From positions 22,725-86,724 of the forward strand of contig JAPJBO010000946.1 in the NCBI GenBank assembly GCA_030068145.1: 64,000 nt of DNA. Reading direction: 5' to 3'. Below, piece by piece: positions 1 through 11,196 of the stretch (position 1 is the stretch's first letter; each line of letters starts with the position of its first letter). Made by a program: the position numbers and the translations under genes. The stretch comes from Diplonema papillatum (Eukaryota > Euglenozoa > Diplonemea > Diplonemida > Diplonemidae). The notes below the pieces were generated by a model. It saw only the letters and a program-made list of their open reading frames with translations. It had not been told where the DNA came from and did no database searches.

Positions 1-340
1 TCGCTACCGATCGCAGTAATCCGGTCATTGGTTCTCTCTTGCGCCGGAGGCAAGCAAGACGGACTGGACAGCCATGCCCACAGCAGTTCCCGAGCACGTA
101 TGTTTTTTTCGTTACTGTGGGACTCGTCGTCGCTACCGATCGCAGTAATGCGCCCATTGGTTCTCTCTCGCGCCGGAGGCAAGCAAGAAGGACTGGATAG
201 CTATGCCGACAGCGGTCCCCAATCACGTACGTTATTTCGTTACCGTCGTCGCTACCGATCGCAGTAATCCGTCCACTGGTTCTCTCTCGTGCCGAAGGCA
301 AGCAGGACGGACTGGACAGCTATGCCGACAGCGGACACGA
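1..340. repeat. Three imperfect tandem copies of the transporter's last exon end
   Basis: Copies start at 1, 130 and 249 with TCGCTACCGATCGCAGTAAT, giving periods of 129 and 119 bases. Each contains the block around GGACTGGAYAGCYATGCC, which in the gene encodes IAVQSVLLA. Only the copy at 249-340 is attached to the rest of exon 4. The other two lie past the stop codon and may be 3' UTR or alternative 3' ends. The array may continue past the window edge. Confidence 0.85.
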
Positions 341-604
341 GGGCGGCGGCCGCCAGGGCGAAGAGAGAGAGGTGCTTGGGCGACCACAGCGACTCGGCCG
401 GCCCCCGCAAAGCCGCAACCAGCAGCGGCGGGAGGACGAACACCAGGGGCACGAGGAACAGCGCTCCGCACACGCTCGTGAACGCGTCGAGGGACTCGTT
501 GACGGCGAAGGCGACCCCTTCGATCATCAGCAGCAGGACGAACCGGAACACGTTCTTCCGGATCTTGACCTTGACGTCCCGCTTGCCGGCGCCCCGCTTC
601 CAGC
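252..604 (-). CDS. Transporter exon 4: last helices and stop
   Basis: This 353-base exon encodes WKRGAGKRDVKVKIRKN, a cytoplasmic basic loop typical before the last AAAP helices, then helices with FRFVLLLMIEGVAFAVN, FLVPLVFVLPPLLVAAL and LFALAAAALVSAVG. The tail ends TDYCDR and TAG. The last about 90 bases of coding sequence are repeated twice more downstream of the stop (see the repeat at 1-340). Confidence 0.8.
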
Positions 605-3600
605 CTGCGCGTAAGTGGATGGTTGCTTGAAGCAGGGATTTGTATCACCGCGCTAATAAGTCTTCGGATGGAAAAATAGATGACGCCCCTAAATTATAAC
701 AGCAGTAGTAGTAGTAGTAGTAGTAGTAGTAGTTTGAACTTGTTATGCAGCAACCATCTGTGTCGATAGACTGCACAAGCCGCTACAGACTACCTCTTTG
801 CACGCGTCGTGGCATGCTTCGGTCGCTTCTTGCTCCGCGTATTGTTTGTCTTCGGTGTGTGCGCGCTTCACGTCCGATGTGCAGTTTGATGACGAGGAAT
901 ACCAGATGATTCGGCGCACTTCCTTTTCTCCCTCGCAGGTTGTTTCCGCGGCCGAGATCTCGACTCCTTAGCCTGCTCGTCTTCGCGGCTCCGCTGCTTC
1001 GGTTGGGTTTGTGGGCTGTCCACTTTTTGGGGTGCGTTTCTCGTTCAGAGGCGGCTGCTGCGGCTTCGGCTTCTTGCGGGCGCTCCCACCTGCTTACACG
1101 TCGTCGCGTCCGCGCTTCCGCTGGGAGCGGGCGTCCGTCCCTTTTGCACGTTCACCGTTCGGTGTTGGCGTTCGATCTGTTGGTTGTGGGCCCTGTGGCC
1201 GCGGCTTCGGTTCTGGCACTTTCGAGGCGCACGCGTTCGCCCGTTGGCCGACAGGTCCCCGCTTCTCCGCTGGCCGTGCCCCGTGGTGCCTAGACGTACC
1301 TAGTAGCAGTATGTGTCATCCTGGAACAAGTCGGGGAAGAACGGAGCAATCTATACAAACGAACGAGTGACATAAAGTGGCCGCTTGATCCGAGCGCACA
1401 CAGCAGCAGTGACGCGTCGGCAGTATTTGCACTTCAGGATTGGGATGCCGTCATGAGCGTCGACGGCTAGCGAGAGTCGGCAGAGGGCGCAGTGGTCGGA
1501 GCAAGCTTGAACGTGGCAGGTCCCGCTCAAATGAGTTGGTCGATGTACTTGTGCGCGTTCACCTTGCGCATGCGTCGCGCAGCCTGCGAGATCACGCGCT
1601 TCCGGATCCGGTCCCACGTGCCTTCATGCCTTTCCGCGTCTTCCGCGGCGGCCGCACGGTTCTCTGCCTGGTGGCCTTCACCACCCGCTGGACCTTCGCG
1701 TCCCACGCTACCCTGTCTGCCATCAGCTGGCAGCGAACCCGGATCTCCTCCGTGTTCGACATGCCGAAGTCGCGTTGGGGCACGTCGAGATAGGAAAGCG
1801 GAGGTCGACCGCGTTTCTTCTTTCAGCGCATCGTTAAGAAGCACGCTCGACGCGGGCTGGTCCGCCCTCAGGCAGTGCCCAGCGAAGCCGAGCCGCTTTC
1901 TCTGCAACTCAACGTCGATCCTCGGGAACTGATCCGCAAAGAGGTCAATCTTGCTACAGCGCGTTTCGCGACTATAGACCGTAATGCCTCGAACAAACCG
2001 AACAAGTGAAAAAAGCTCCCGTGATCTCCGGAAGCAGGGAAGTGCCAACGATCCAGGTTTCGGCACCTGGCAGTAAGACGGGAACCACGAGCGTTTTGAA
2101 GAACGAAACTTTTAGGTCGAGTCTAATCGTGGGCCGCCAAACAGACTTCAGTCTGTGTACTGCTACCCAGGCCAAAGACTTGTTCCGTAGGAAATCCGCT
2201 CTGCTGTCCACGAGCATGGAGCCGAGGTATTTGTAGTCCGGAACCTCACGGAGGGAGGCCCCATCTGGACGCGTTACGGTACGTACAACTGGCGAACCCA
2301 GGACGACTACCTCTGTCTTGGCCGTAGTTGACCTTCAGGCCATACTTCGCGGCTGCCGCAGTGAGCTTGTGCAGGAGCACTCTGGCTGCTGCTGCGGATC
2401 GGGCTATTAGAACAATGTCATCGACAGATTCAAGGTGCTTTAGACGGATATGCCATCGTCCGCACGTACCCGCGTTCGGAATGTCCACCCCCTCAACTTC
2501 TCTCATGATCGCATCGATCACGAGGTTGAACAGCGTTGGGGCCAATGTGCCCCTTGGAGGACGCCCGAGCAAAGCTCGATGGCCTCGTTAGACCATGTGG
2601 CGTGCGAACCTGTTGTCGCCCCACGGTATGTACTAATGATAGCACTCCGGAGCGAATCCGGTACACCGTAGGCTCCGAGAAGCTTTTCCAATGCGGACCA
2701 GAAAACGCTGTCGAAAGTGGTCGAAAGGTCTACGAACTTCCAACTTGTACCCCGCCTTTAAAAAAAGCGGGATCCCCGCTTCTTCTTCTTTTTACCCAAT
2801 TTGGAAAAAGCGGGGGGAAACAGCGGGGAAACAGCGGGCAAAGCGGGTATTTCAATAATCACCTACCCATCATCGTCACACTCTCCCGGAGTTCCGGAGG
2901 CGCGTCGCCAACCCCCCCAGTTCGGGAAAAGGGGTCATGTCCAATATAGGAAAGGGGTCCAGGCCCGTCCGAACCAATGTCCGGCACCGCGCTTGGTCTG
3001 TGCAGGCATCTCTTTTTCGGAAGCATGCCTGATCTACGACCCGAGGATCTCCGAGCCTCGTCGACGCATGTCCCGACAGGTGTGGACGACCTGTTCGCCC
3101 ATATTCGTCCGGAATTGTGTTGTCTGATCCCCCGCTTTTTCCCCGCTTTTTTTAAGGCGGGGTACAAGTATGACGAACACTAAAAAAGCTTCGCCTTCCT
3201 TATCCTGATCTGCTGTACTACGCTTCTCGGGCAGAGGACGTTTTCAGACGTGCCCCTTCCTGGCCTTCCCCCATTCTGTGTTAGAAGAAGGACGTTGTCC
3301 TTGCCCGATTTGGTCACGTGGATCCTCCCTCGCAGTACTGCGTTGTACAGGTTCCCGCAGCACGATGCGAGGGTGATTTGGCGGTAGCTCCCTAAATCAC
3401 GCCGGCTGCCTTCTTGTACAGCGGTTGGGTCTCAGACCGCATCCACTCTGCAGGCGGTGCCTGCATGTACGCCTCACGACAAAATTCGGTGACCTTTTCT
3501 TGTACGTCAGGGACGCGCAAGAGTGCGTTCGGAACTCCATCCGGACCAGCCGCCTTGCTGACCTTAAGCCTACGAGAGGCACCCGCAACTTCAGAGATCG

Positions 3601-6600
3601 TAGGCGGTTCTGTATTCCAGTCAGGGTTTCTGGCTATTAGTCGTGGTATTGCGGATGTGTCCTCACAATCACCGTGTTGTCTGCGGAGAGCTCGGAAGTG
3701 CTCATCGTACTCCCCCTTTGACAGAGGGGGGACTCTTCTATAAGCAGGAAAGAACCTTCCAGACTGCGTGGGGGCTGTCACCCCGATGGTCTTCAAAGAA
3801 ACGCAGCAAGGTGGCTACAGGGCGTGCGGCTGCAGCGTTGTAGTCCTCGTTGCCTCTTTCCGGCGGTCCCAGCAAGGCTTCCTCGTGTGTGGGTAGCCGC
3901 GGCAGCTCACCAACAAGGGACCGTGACAAACTGCAGAACTCCTCATACGTGGCTTCACGAGTGAGAGTATCTGCTATCTTCGCTTCTAGTGGCGCTCCTG
4001 GCGACGCTAGCGAAGTCGGGCTTTGGGGGTGCGGGCCAGTTGTAGTGCAGCGTTGAAGTCGCCCGCAACTACGCACTCGTTGTCGCGGACACGATCTAAC
4101 AGAGCACTGAGGGCCAACTGATTAGCATGTTGTTCAGTCGCCCTGGCCGCCGAGTGTGGAGCGTAGACGTTTACGAGCCAGCCATCTTCGCCTGCCGCTG
4201 ACTCTGTCCGCATCCACATCACTCGGTGGTTTTCGTAGCCTATTTATTTCCAAGCTACTGTGGGTGATACTAGCATTGCCACCCCGCCTTTCGACGGGTG
4301 TGGTGGGACTGAGACAATGTGCAACTCCCAGCCCCATCCCACCTTCCTCGTCACAAACTCGCCTGCCATGCCACCCGGATCTGGTGCTCCTGCAACATGA
4401 GCACGTGCACACCGCGCATGATGCACAGGTGCACCAGATGGGCGATCTGCTGCGTTCGGCACAGGGAACGCGCGTTCCAGCTGGCCACCTTCGTCACTCG
4501 GTTTGCAGTAAAAACTGCCAAACCCTGCCTCTGGGACTCCTTCGCTTCTCTGGCACGGCCAAGGCCACATACTGCCCGAATGCTGCAAAACACCCCCTGA
4601 CCGGTCAAATTGCCACTCCTGTGGTCTTCAATTCGCCGGGCGGTGCTGTCAGCACTTCGTTTACCGCGTCGCGTCACGTACATGTCGCTGGCGGGTGGGG
4701 GATCGGCGACCGCAGCAGCAATTAAGGCGCGGTCAACAGTGTCGCCATCATGAAGGCGTCCCGGTAACACCTAGCAAAAAAGAAATAATAAAATCCTCAC
4801 TCCTATGCTCTCGTCCACCGCTCCTGCTCTGCTTGCCGCGCGCCGTATGGTTGGAGTAAAAGGTGAGCCCAGAAAGCTGCTAATCTTGCTGCTGACCACA
4901 TGAAGTGGTCAAGTAGTGCAATCAAGTGGTCGAGTTTGGTTCGCCTTTTTCATTATTTTTGCTCGTTCGTACACGGAAGTCTTGAGGGCAGAACGTGGCC
5001 AGTCAAAACAAGCCAAAGGACCAAGTTCTGGGTGTACGAACCAAAACGGGTGCAGAAAACAGGCTGAAAAAGTGCAAATACCCGTAAATAGGATCTTGCC
5101 CAAAAAGAGCGTAAATAGGGCCACACGTGTAGGGTGCCATTGTGACGATCCCCCTGTTGGTAAGTGTGCATACCGACGAAGTCTTCGAGGACCATGGTCG
5201 TCGGTTGGAACGTTTGCGGGAACAGAAACGCGATGGCGAAGATGTACGGTACCACGAGAAACATCGACGGCAGGTTGGCAGGCAGGTTGAGGATCGCCGT
5301 CGGGAAGATGGCGGCCCCGAAGGCCAGGTACTGCGCGGCCGCGAACCCGAGATACACCAGCATCCGGGCGGTGATCGCAGCCGCGAGGACCCAAGGGAAG
5401 TGGTCGGGCCGCCGCATTGCGGCTCGGACGGGGAGAATGGTGCACACCGCGCCTTCGAAGGTGAAGACCTCTGTGCCAACAGACACCAGGAGCTCTGACC
5501 AGTGCGCCGGCTCGACCCCTGGGCCCGTGCCGTTGCCGCTGATGTGGACGAGCGCTTGGACGGTGAGGACGATGATGCCGGCGAGAATCGTGGCGTCGGC
5601 GAAGAACAAAGGGGCGGCGAGGGTCTGCACCTTCCGGACCAGCGTGATGGGCGTGATGACAACGGGCGCGGCGATTCCGACGAGGAGCATGTCGTACGAC
5701 GCGACGAACGCCGAGCAGCCGGTGGCGTACTCGAGGGCGCGCTGCAGGGACCGGAAGAGGAACGCGAAGTTCATCACCAGCACCGACAGCTGCGCCAGGC
5801 AGATCAGCACGTCGACCGCCACCGCGGGCCCCTTGCCGAAGGCTGCCAACGCGATGTGGCTGTACCTTTTCGTTTGTGTTTGCGTTGGCACAAAACCCCC
5901 TCCCGATTATTGGTAAGGGTAGAAAGTTTTTTATGCCCGCAGCCAGTGCTCCCGCTAACCTCACTTTTGGTGAAGAATTCTAAAACCTGTTTGGGCTTGT
6001 TTTTTTTTTTTGGTGCCCCCCAATTTTTTTACCCCCGTGTTGTGCAGGTTATTAGCTTCGTTTTTGCCTTGGTTTCCCAACCAACTTTCTTTTGCCGCTC
6101 TGAGACCGAGAAGCTTTTCTCCAGGGGGGGTCCGGGGGGTTTTGCCCCCGGCGAACGGTACGGTACAGGTGGAGAAAGTTTGCACTTCTCAGTCTGTTTG
6201 TCACAATAAACACTGCACATTCCTGGAGGCAACAGCCCATTTCAAATTCAATCACCTGTCGATACTGCGTGCTGGTAAATCATTGGCACGAGTAGACGCA
6301 GACCAGAGATCACGTGGAACAAGGCAGTTGTGTCGACTGGGAGAGAATCTGTCAAGAAATCCGGGGCTGCTTCTGATCCTCGACTCTCTCTTTCTCGGCT
6401 CCAGCCCCCGTGGCAGCCCCAGACTTCTGCCCGCCAGCCCACGAGACTGTGATGCAGTGCTTTGGCTACACGATACCACCAACGGGAAAAAGGTGAGGAA
6501 CTCCTCATGAGGAATACCTCACATTCTTTTTTCGAGCCTCTTTTTTTTTGAGGAATTCTTCGCACTTTTTCGTTAGCTGGAGCACTGCCCGCAGCAGGGG

Positions 6601-9600
6601 TTATTCTAATCCCCGAAACCACACCAAAATTCCACAAAATGTTTTGTAGGGCCCTCGCACGTGGTTTTAGGTAGCCAGCCGCTCTGTTTTGAGGTCGGAG
6701 AAGATCCGGAACGTGCCAGGGCGCTAGCAGGGCACTAGCAGGGCACTAGCAGGGCACTAGCAGGGCACTAGCAGGGCACTAGCAGGGCGCGAGCAGGGCA
6801 TGTTCCGGGCACGTTGCGGGTCTTTCCCGACCTCAGAACAGGGCCGCTGCCCGCCGGAGACCATGCGCAAATTTTCCTCCCCCCCCTGCACTTCATCAGC
6901 CAAAAGAACTCTTAGTCAAACTCGGGTATTTCTGGGCCCAGGATCCCCCCAAAACAACTTCTGAGTGATATTTCTCACCAGATGGACCCCGTGCCCTGCA
7001 TAGGAGCTCACAAGCCCACCCCGATGTTTGGTACCCCTCCCCTTGCGGCATGATCCAAAACAGGGTCAAAAACAGGCATTTTTTATGATTTTCTACTGTG
7101 GTGTGGGAATGAGTGGCAAGGGTCAGCACCTGGAGAAAAACGTGGTTATTCTACTCCGGGTGACCACCGTGGGTGCACCAAATCAGCCTTGAAAACACCT
7201 GTTTTTACGTGTGGATTCCTCATTGCCAGCTCCCTTTTAAATTTTACTAATGGCACTCTTGACTTGTAAAATCACTAGTAAATTTACTAGTGATAGCCTT
7301 TACTACTGCACCGCGTAACAAGGTGTACGGGGGTACCCTACAACTTACTCATTTTTTGTTCGCGTCGACCTGAGCCGGTCCTCCCCCGGCTGATAGACTG
7401 CTGGTATACTGCACTAGTTGAGTTAGAATGCACAGAATAACTGAAGCGATGACCCTGCATTGGTCACCACGTGACTACCTCTTCGATCGTGCCGTGTCGT
7501 GCTTCTGGCACTTGCGCTCATTCGAAAAAGCGAAACCCGAGCTGGAGTTCGGACACTAGGCCTTCAGAGTAAAGACACATCAAAAAGGACCGAGGTTTGC
7601 TGTTGTGAAGAAATGTGTTACGAAACCTTTCCGAAGAGCACCAGGTTCCCATTTTGAAGTCATAGATTTCACAAAAGACGTTCTGCATGCTGGACAACCT
7701 ACCCCCTTCGTGTAAAGTGCAAATGTCATGAAGGCAAGCGAGCACTGGGGAGCACGGGGTTGGTACTAATCTTCTGCTAAAGACGAGCGTCGTATGCGAC
7801 AACAGAGAGTTGAAGTATGGCTGAGAGAAGAAGAGGTACCTGCTTACCCCGACGTGTGTGGCCGCTTTGCTGAGGAGGACAAGGCACGGCACGCTTAGCA
7901 GGCCGACGGCGGCGAACGCAGCGGCCGAGGTTGCGACGCCGCCGTCGGCGAAGGCGCGCGGGAGGAGCAGAATCGACGTCCCGACATACGACTTCAAAAT
8001 CAGCAAGAACGCCCGCAAGTCACTCACCCCCCGCAGCCGCTGGTCCTTCGCGTCCTCTGCCCAACGACCCCTGTGGGTGTGTGTGTGCTAGAAACCATGT
8101 ATGGGTAACCTCTGTTCCGGAGTATGGCCGAAGCTGTTGGCTTTCTCACGTCACAGCTGACGCCCCTCGTTGCTACCCAGACCAAGTCCGAGCCAGGGGT
8201 TTTTCTCTCTAGTGAAAAAAATCTTTTTTCACTAAAAGAAAAAAAAAGAGAGGAATTCAGTTCAGTACACTCGTAAAGCCGTAAATCAGTTCTACCACTT
8301 TTAAAGCCATAAATTCAGTTCTGCCAAGTTGGCAGCGACAAAATGGAGGCACCGTTGTGTTTTCCGACCTGACTATCAGGCGGGCACTAGTCTGAGTCGT
8401 CTAACCCAGAGTCAGAGGGCCGTCAGAGGGCCAGACGAGTGTCAGACTGATTCGCCACAGCGTCAGTCTGACGGTCAGAGACACTCGAACGATCCTACTG
8501 AACCACTGGCATATGCGCCGTGGTGGGGTCCACTGGGCCCAGCCTGGGGACGGAGCTCAAATTCGGACCCCAAATTGACTAAGCCCGCTGCAGTACGTTG
8601 CAGAGTTTTGCCACATCCCAGCCCATTCACACTCGTTCTTTCCAGGACGCGAGAGATGAACTGATATGGAGGCCGGTGGACCAAGTTGGACGAGGCATAA
8701 CCAAAAGCAATCTGCGATGTACAGCAGTCACACTAGCAGTACACAGCACCGGTTACTGCACCTTTGGATCAACGTACAGCCTCAATTTTGGAACCTGCGA
8801 CTGGCCCAACTAGCTAGAAGAAATTTTCCGCGCCTGCGGCGCTGGTATTTCTGGCTTGTGTATTGTTTCATGACGTGTTGCCAAGAAAGCGAAGACCGCG
8901 CCTGTCCGCCCTGCTGTTGCAGATTACTGCCAAGTGTTCTTGAATGATCCCGGCACACTGCTACAGTACCCTTCTTCGTATGGCTCTTTTGCTTCCCGAA
9001 GGACAGACTCTGTGGTGGGCCGTAGTGACAACCACAAAGAGGTGCACCCTGTCGGGTGCATAAATGTGCAGTTGTGCCGCAACTGGGATTTTTAGTAACT
9101 CCGAGCAACTTATGGACAGTTACGGGGGAGTACTTTTTATATACAAGGCCCTGACCTGTCATCGGAAAAAAGAAAGAAAAATGCTCTACCTGTAGTCGCC
9201 TGCGTCCACGAACTCCCCTTGCACGCTGCCGCGCCGGGGCCCGGCCGCGGCATCGACTAAGGTGAGGTGGTCTTCCCACAGGTTGAGGCTCCGGCGGAAG
9301 GAGTCGAGCGCGAAGCTGCCTTCGTCGCCCGAGAACGAAGCGGCGGCGCCGCTGCTCGCGCGGCAGCCGGTCGCCTGCGCGGAGCCGCGCGACGACTCGA
9401 CGCTCTTCAGCAGCGGCAGCAGCGGGTGGTTCTCCCCAGCAAGGCAAGGGCCACCACGGGCCCCCGGCTCCTCTCTGCGCCCGTGGTTGGGTGCGCCCAC
9501 TTCCGGCTCGATCGGCTGATGGCTGGGCGCTGAACAGAAGAATCCACGGAGCGGAACCGACGACGACTCAGCCTGAGGGTTGCGGCTTTCCGGAGGTGGC

Positions 9601-10442
9601 AAAGTCGACGGAAGCTGATCCGTGTGTTCGCGGTTGGGTGTACACAGATGCTGCTCGACGGGTTGCTGGCTGGGGGCTGAGAAGCGGGATCCACGGTGCG
9701 GATGCGACGGCTTAGCCTCGTGGGGCGCGGTAGGAGGGCTGCGACCATCCGGAGAAGGCGAAGTCGGCGGAGTCTGGCCGTGTGGCATGTGCTCTCGGTT
9801 GGATGCGCATACTTGCTGCTCGATGGGTTGCTGGCTGGGGGCTGAGAAGCGGGATTCACGGTACGGATGCGACTCAGCCTCATCGGGCGTGGTGGAAGGG
9901 CTGCGGCCATCCGGAGAAGGCGAAGTCGGCGGAGACTGGCCGTGCGGCATGTGCTCTCGGTTGGATGTGCACACTTGCTGCTCGATGGGTTGCTGGCTGG
10001 GGGCTGAGAAGAAGCGGGATTCACGGTGCGGATGCGACTTAGCCTCGTCGGGCGTGGTGGGAGGGCTGCGGCCATCCGGTGAAGGCGAAGCCGGCGGAGA
10101 CTGACGCGACGATGTAGCGCCGGGCGGCATGTGCTCTCGGTTGGATGGGCGCACTTGCTGCTCGATGGGTTGCTGGCTGGGTGTTGCTAATCGGGATTCA
10201 CGGTGCGGATGCGACGGTGTGGCTTCGTGGGGCGGCGTGCGCTCTCCAGATGTCCACACTTGCGGAACGATGGGCCGGGGGCTGGTGGGAGGGGTCGGAG
10301 GAGGCGAGATCGACGGAAAATGATGCGACGGCGCACCCACTGGCTGCTCAACGGGTTGCTGGCTGGATGCGTGGCTTGCCTGACAGGGCGAAAGCAGCAC
10401 CGGGATACTGGGCGTGACAGGAGCCCGCTCGTCTGCTGACAT
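252..10442 (-). CDS. AAAP-family (SLC36-like) amino acid transporter, 4 exons, 842 aa
   Basis: Exons 10442-9190, 8070-7840, 5865-5174 and 604-252 total 2529 bases and join in one frame to a TAG stop at 254-252. All three introns are GT-AG: CAG|GTAGAG to CACAG|GGG (phase 2), CAG|GTACCT to AAAG|GTAC (phase 2), and TCG|GTATGC to GCAG|GCTGG (phase 1). The first about 420 residues are a Pro/Ser-rich cytoplasmic-type region; the rest is a multi-pass membrane protein. Family marks include LKSYVGTSILLLPRAF at the first membrane helix and a run like LEDFVG before the last helices. AAAP proteins are secondary carriers moving neutral amino acids with protons or sodium; vacuolar or plasma membrane location cannot be told here. 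The long N-terminal extension is unusual, since the family is usually about 400-550 aa. The introns are full of mobile DNA. Substrate is unknown. Confidence 0.85.
605..1350. other. Intron sequence with AGT microsatellite
   Basis: Part of transporter intron 3. It holds an (AGT)n run at 704-733 followed by TTGAACTTGTTATGCAGCAA. The same junction of AGT repeat and following sequence is found at 57837-57885, so it is part of a dispersed repeat. The rest (about 770-1350) is GC-rich without a recognised feature. Confidence 0.5.
1972..3796 (-). pseudogene. LINE reverse transcriptase fragment, interrupted
   Basis: The 5' part (3796-3392) holds SKAAGPDGVPNALLRVP, the fingers motif of non-LTR reverse transcriptases. 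The palm part (2572-2246) holds PRGTLAPTLFNLVIDAI and SVDDIVLIA. The 2217-1972 part holds VLLPGAETW, like the LYGAETW of the thumb region. The insertion at 2744-3168 separates fingers from palm. The catalytic YADD is replaced by SVDD-type residues. Confidence 0.7.
2744..3168. mobile_element. 425-bp TIR element (MITE-like) inside the LINE
   Basis: The left end starts CTTGTACCCCGCCTTTAAAA and the right end is its reverse complement, ...TTAAGGCGGGGTACAAG. Subterminal runs of CGGGGAAA/TTTCCCCG-type sequence add to the inverted repeat. It carries no transposase and splits the LINE reverse transcriptase. I could not fix a target duplication. Confidence 0.7.
4007..4770 (-). pseudogene. LINE endonuclease (EEP/APE-like) fragment
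   Basis: Three overlapping frames on the minus strand carry the endonuclease order: N-terminal SWNARS, a catalytic Glu in LQEH, GGVAMLV, NVYAPHS, and the GDFN box near the end. This enzyme nicks target DNA for target-primed reverse transcription. At least two frameshifts separate the motifs, so no functional protein is expected. Confidence 0.7.
4771..5173. other. Intron sequence with a dispersed repeat end
   Basis: Bases 5035-5125 are the reverse complement of 53505-53590; both carry CTATTTACGCTCTTTTTGGG and GTGTGGCCC in one orientation or the other. The region 4771-5030 is AT-rich with short repeats of AAGTGGTCRAGT at 4902-4940. No gene is seen. Confidence 0.5.
5174..5865 (-). CDS. Transporter exon 3: central membrane helices
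   Basis: This 692-base exon encodes about 230 residues starting YSHIALAAFGKG, followed by about six hydrophobic helices and ending LEDFVG. Family features are the YSHIALAAFG loop after helix 2, the helix with ISGNGTGPG in the following loop, and TFQPTTMVLEDF near the end. The acceptor AAAAG|G lacks a good pyrimidine tract, but it is the only AG giving an in-frame join. Confidence 0.85.
6105..6440 (-). repeat. Dispersed repeat family E, inverted partial copy
   Basis: Matches (reverse complement) parts of 39508-40080 and 45928-46525. Shared landmarks are the run around CGGTACGGTAC next to a CCCCCGGC/GCCGGGGG block, CAGCCCATTTCAAATTCA, and the segment with GACTCTCTC..CTCGGCTCCAGC. No long frame is conserved between copies, so this is likely a non-coding element. 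Confidence 0.65.
6681..6844. mobile_element. Small TIR element with an 11-bp minisatellite core
   Basis: The ends GCTCTGTTTTGAGGTCGG and CCGACCTCAGAACAGGGC are an imperfect inverted pair. Inside, GGAACGTGCC and GGGCACGTT are also inverted, and the middle is about six copies of the 11-mer GGGCACTAGCA at 6728-6790. Confidence 0.55.
7840..8070 (-). CDS. Transporter exon 2: first two membrane helices
   Basis: This 231-base exon encodes the opening of the AAAP domain: a charged lead-in (RWAEDAKDQRLRG), helix 1 with KSYVGTSILLLPRAF and helix 2 with AAFAAVGLLSVPCLVLL. The G-T-S-I-L-L-L-P core is the conserved AAAP substrate-path motif. The donor was chosen at 7840|7839 (CAG|GTACCT) because it keeps frame with exon 3 and yields SRYSHIALAAFG. 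The nearer GTAAGC donor at 7847 would break the frame. Confidence 0.85.
8071..9189. other. Transporter intron 1
   Basis: Holds a short hairpin at 8211-8233 (AGTGAAAAAA / TTTTTTCACT), a near duplicate of AAATCAGTTCTACC and AAATTCAGTTCTGCC at 8283-8325, and GTCAGAGGGC / GTCAGACTGA repeats at 8410-8480. No gene is seen. Confidence 0.45.
9190..10442 (-). CDS. Transporter exon 1: start and repeat-bearing N-terminal region
   Basis: This exon encodes about 417 residues from the ATG at 10442. It is rich in Pro, Ser, Gln, Glu and Arg, with no membrane segment, and contains four or five imperfect repeats of roughly 53-60 residues carrying the core PSQQPIEQQV and REHMP. The exon ends GGCGACTACAG|GTAGAG, giving a split Arg codon completed by exon 2. 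The region looks disordered and could be a regulatory tail, but no known domain is seen. The repeat copies differ mainly by substitutions and small in-frame indels, which suggests the frame is under constraint. Confidence 0.75.
9640..10200. repeat. Coding tandem repeat in transporter exon 1
   Basis: The word CGAYGGGTTGCTGGCTGGG recurs at 9656, 9821, 9983 and 10163, giving periods of 165, 162 and 180 bases, all multiples of three. The repeat is translated on the minus strand as the PSQQPIEQQ-bearing units. Confidence 0.8.

Positions 10443-11196
<754 letters not shown>

Larger units (their letters stand above)
1380..4770 (-). mobile_element. Decayed LINE (APE-type non-LTR retrotransposon)
   Basis: Reading the minus strand from about 4770 down, pieces in several frames give an endonuclease and then a reverse transcriptase. 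Endonuclease marks are VASWNARSL, LMLQEHQ, LVNVYAPHS and VVAGDFNAAL in that order. Reverse transcriptase marks are KAAGPDGVPNALLR (near 3500), GTLAPTLFNLVID and SVDDIVL (near 2420-2550; the catalytic box is VDD). A Cys-rich tail (CSDHCALC, KCKYC, near 1430-1500) ends the element. There are many frameshifts, and a small TIR element interrupts it at 2744-3168, so it is dead. It sits in transporter intron 3 in the same orientation as the gene. The exact clade cannot be fixed by eye. Confidence 0.85.
5866..7839. other. Transporter intron 2, repeat-filled
   Basis: The intron holds an inverted copy of a dispersed repeat at 6105-6440, a small TIR element at 6681-6844, and AT-rich sequence at 7220-7320 with repeated TTTACTAGTG-like words. 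The phrase CAGGGGTTATTCTAATCCCC at 6594-6614 recurs at 41108-41127 and can form a small hairpin. No coding feature is supported. Confidence 0.5.

Noticed and set aside
939..1293. Membrane protein suggested by a hydrophobic frame
   Set aside because: Composition follows GC skew; it lies in an intron of the opposite-strand gene with no family motif or splice support.
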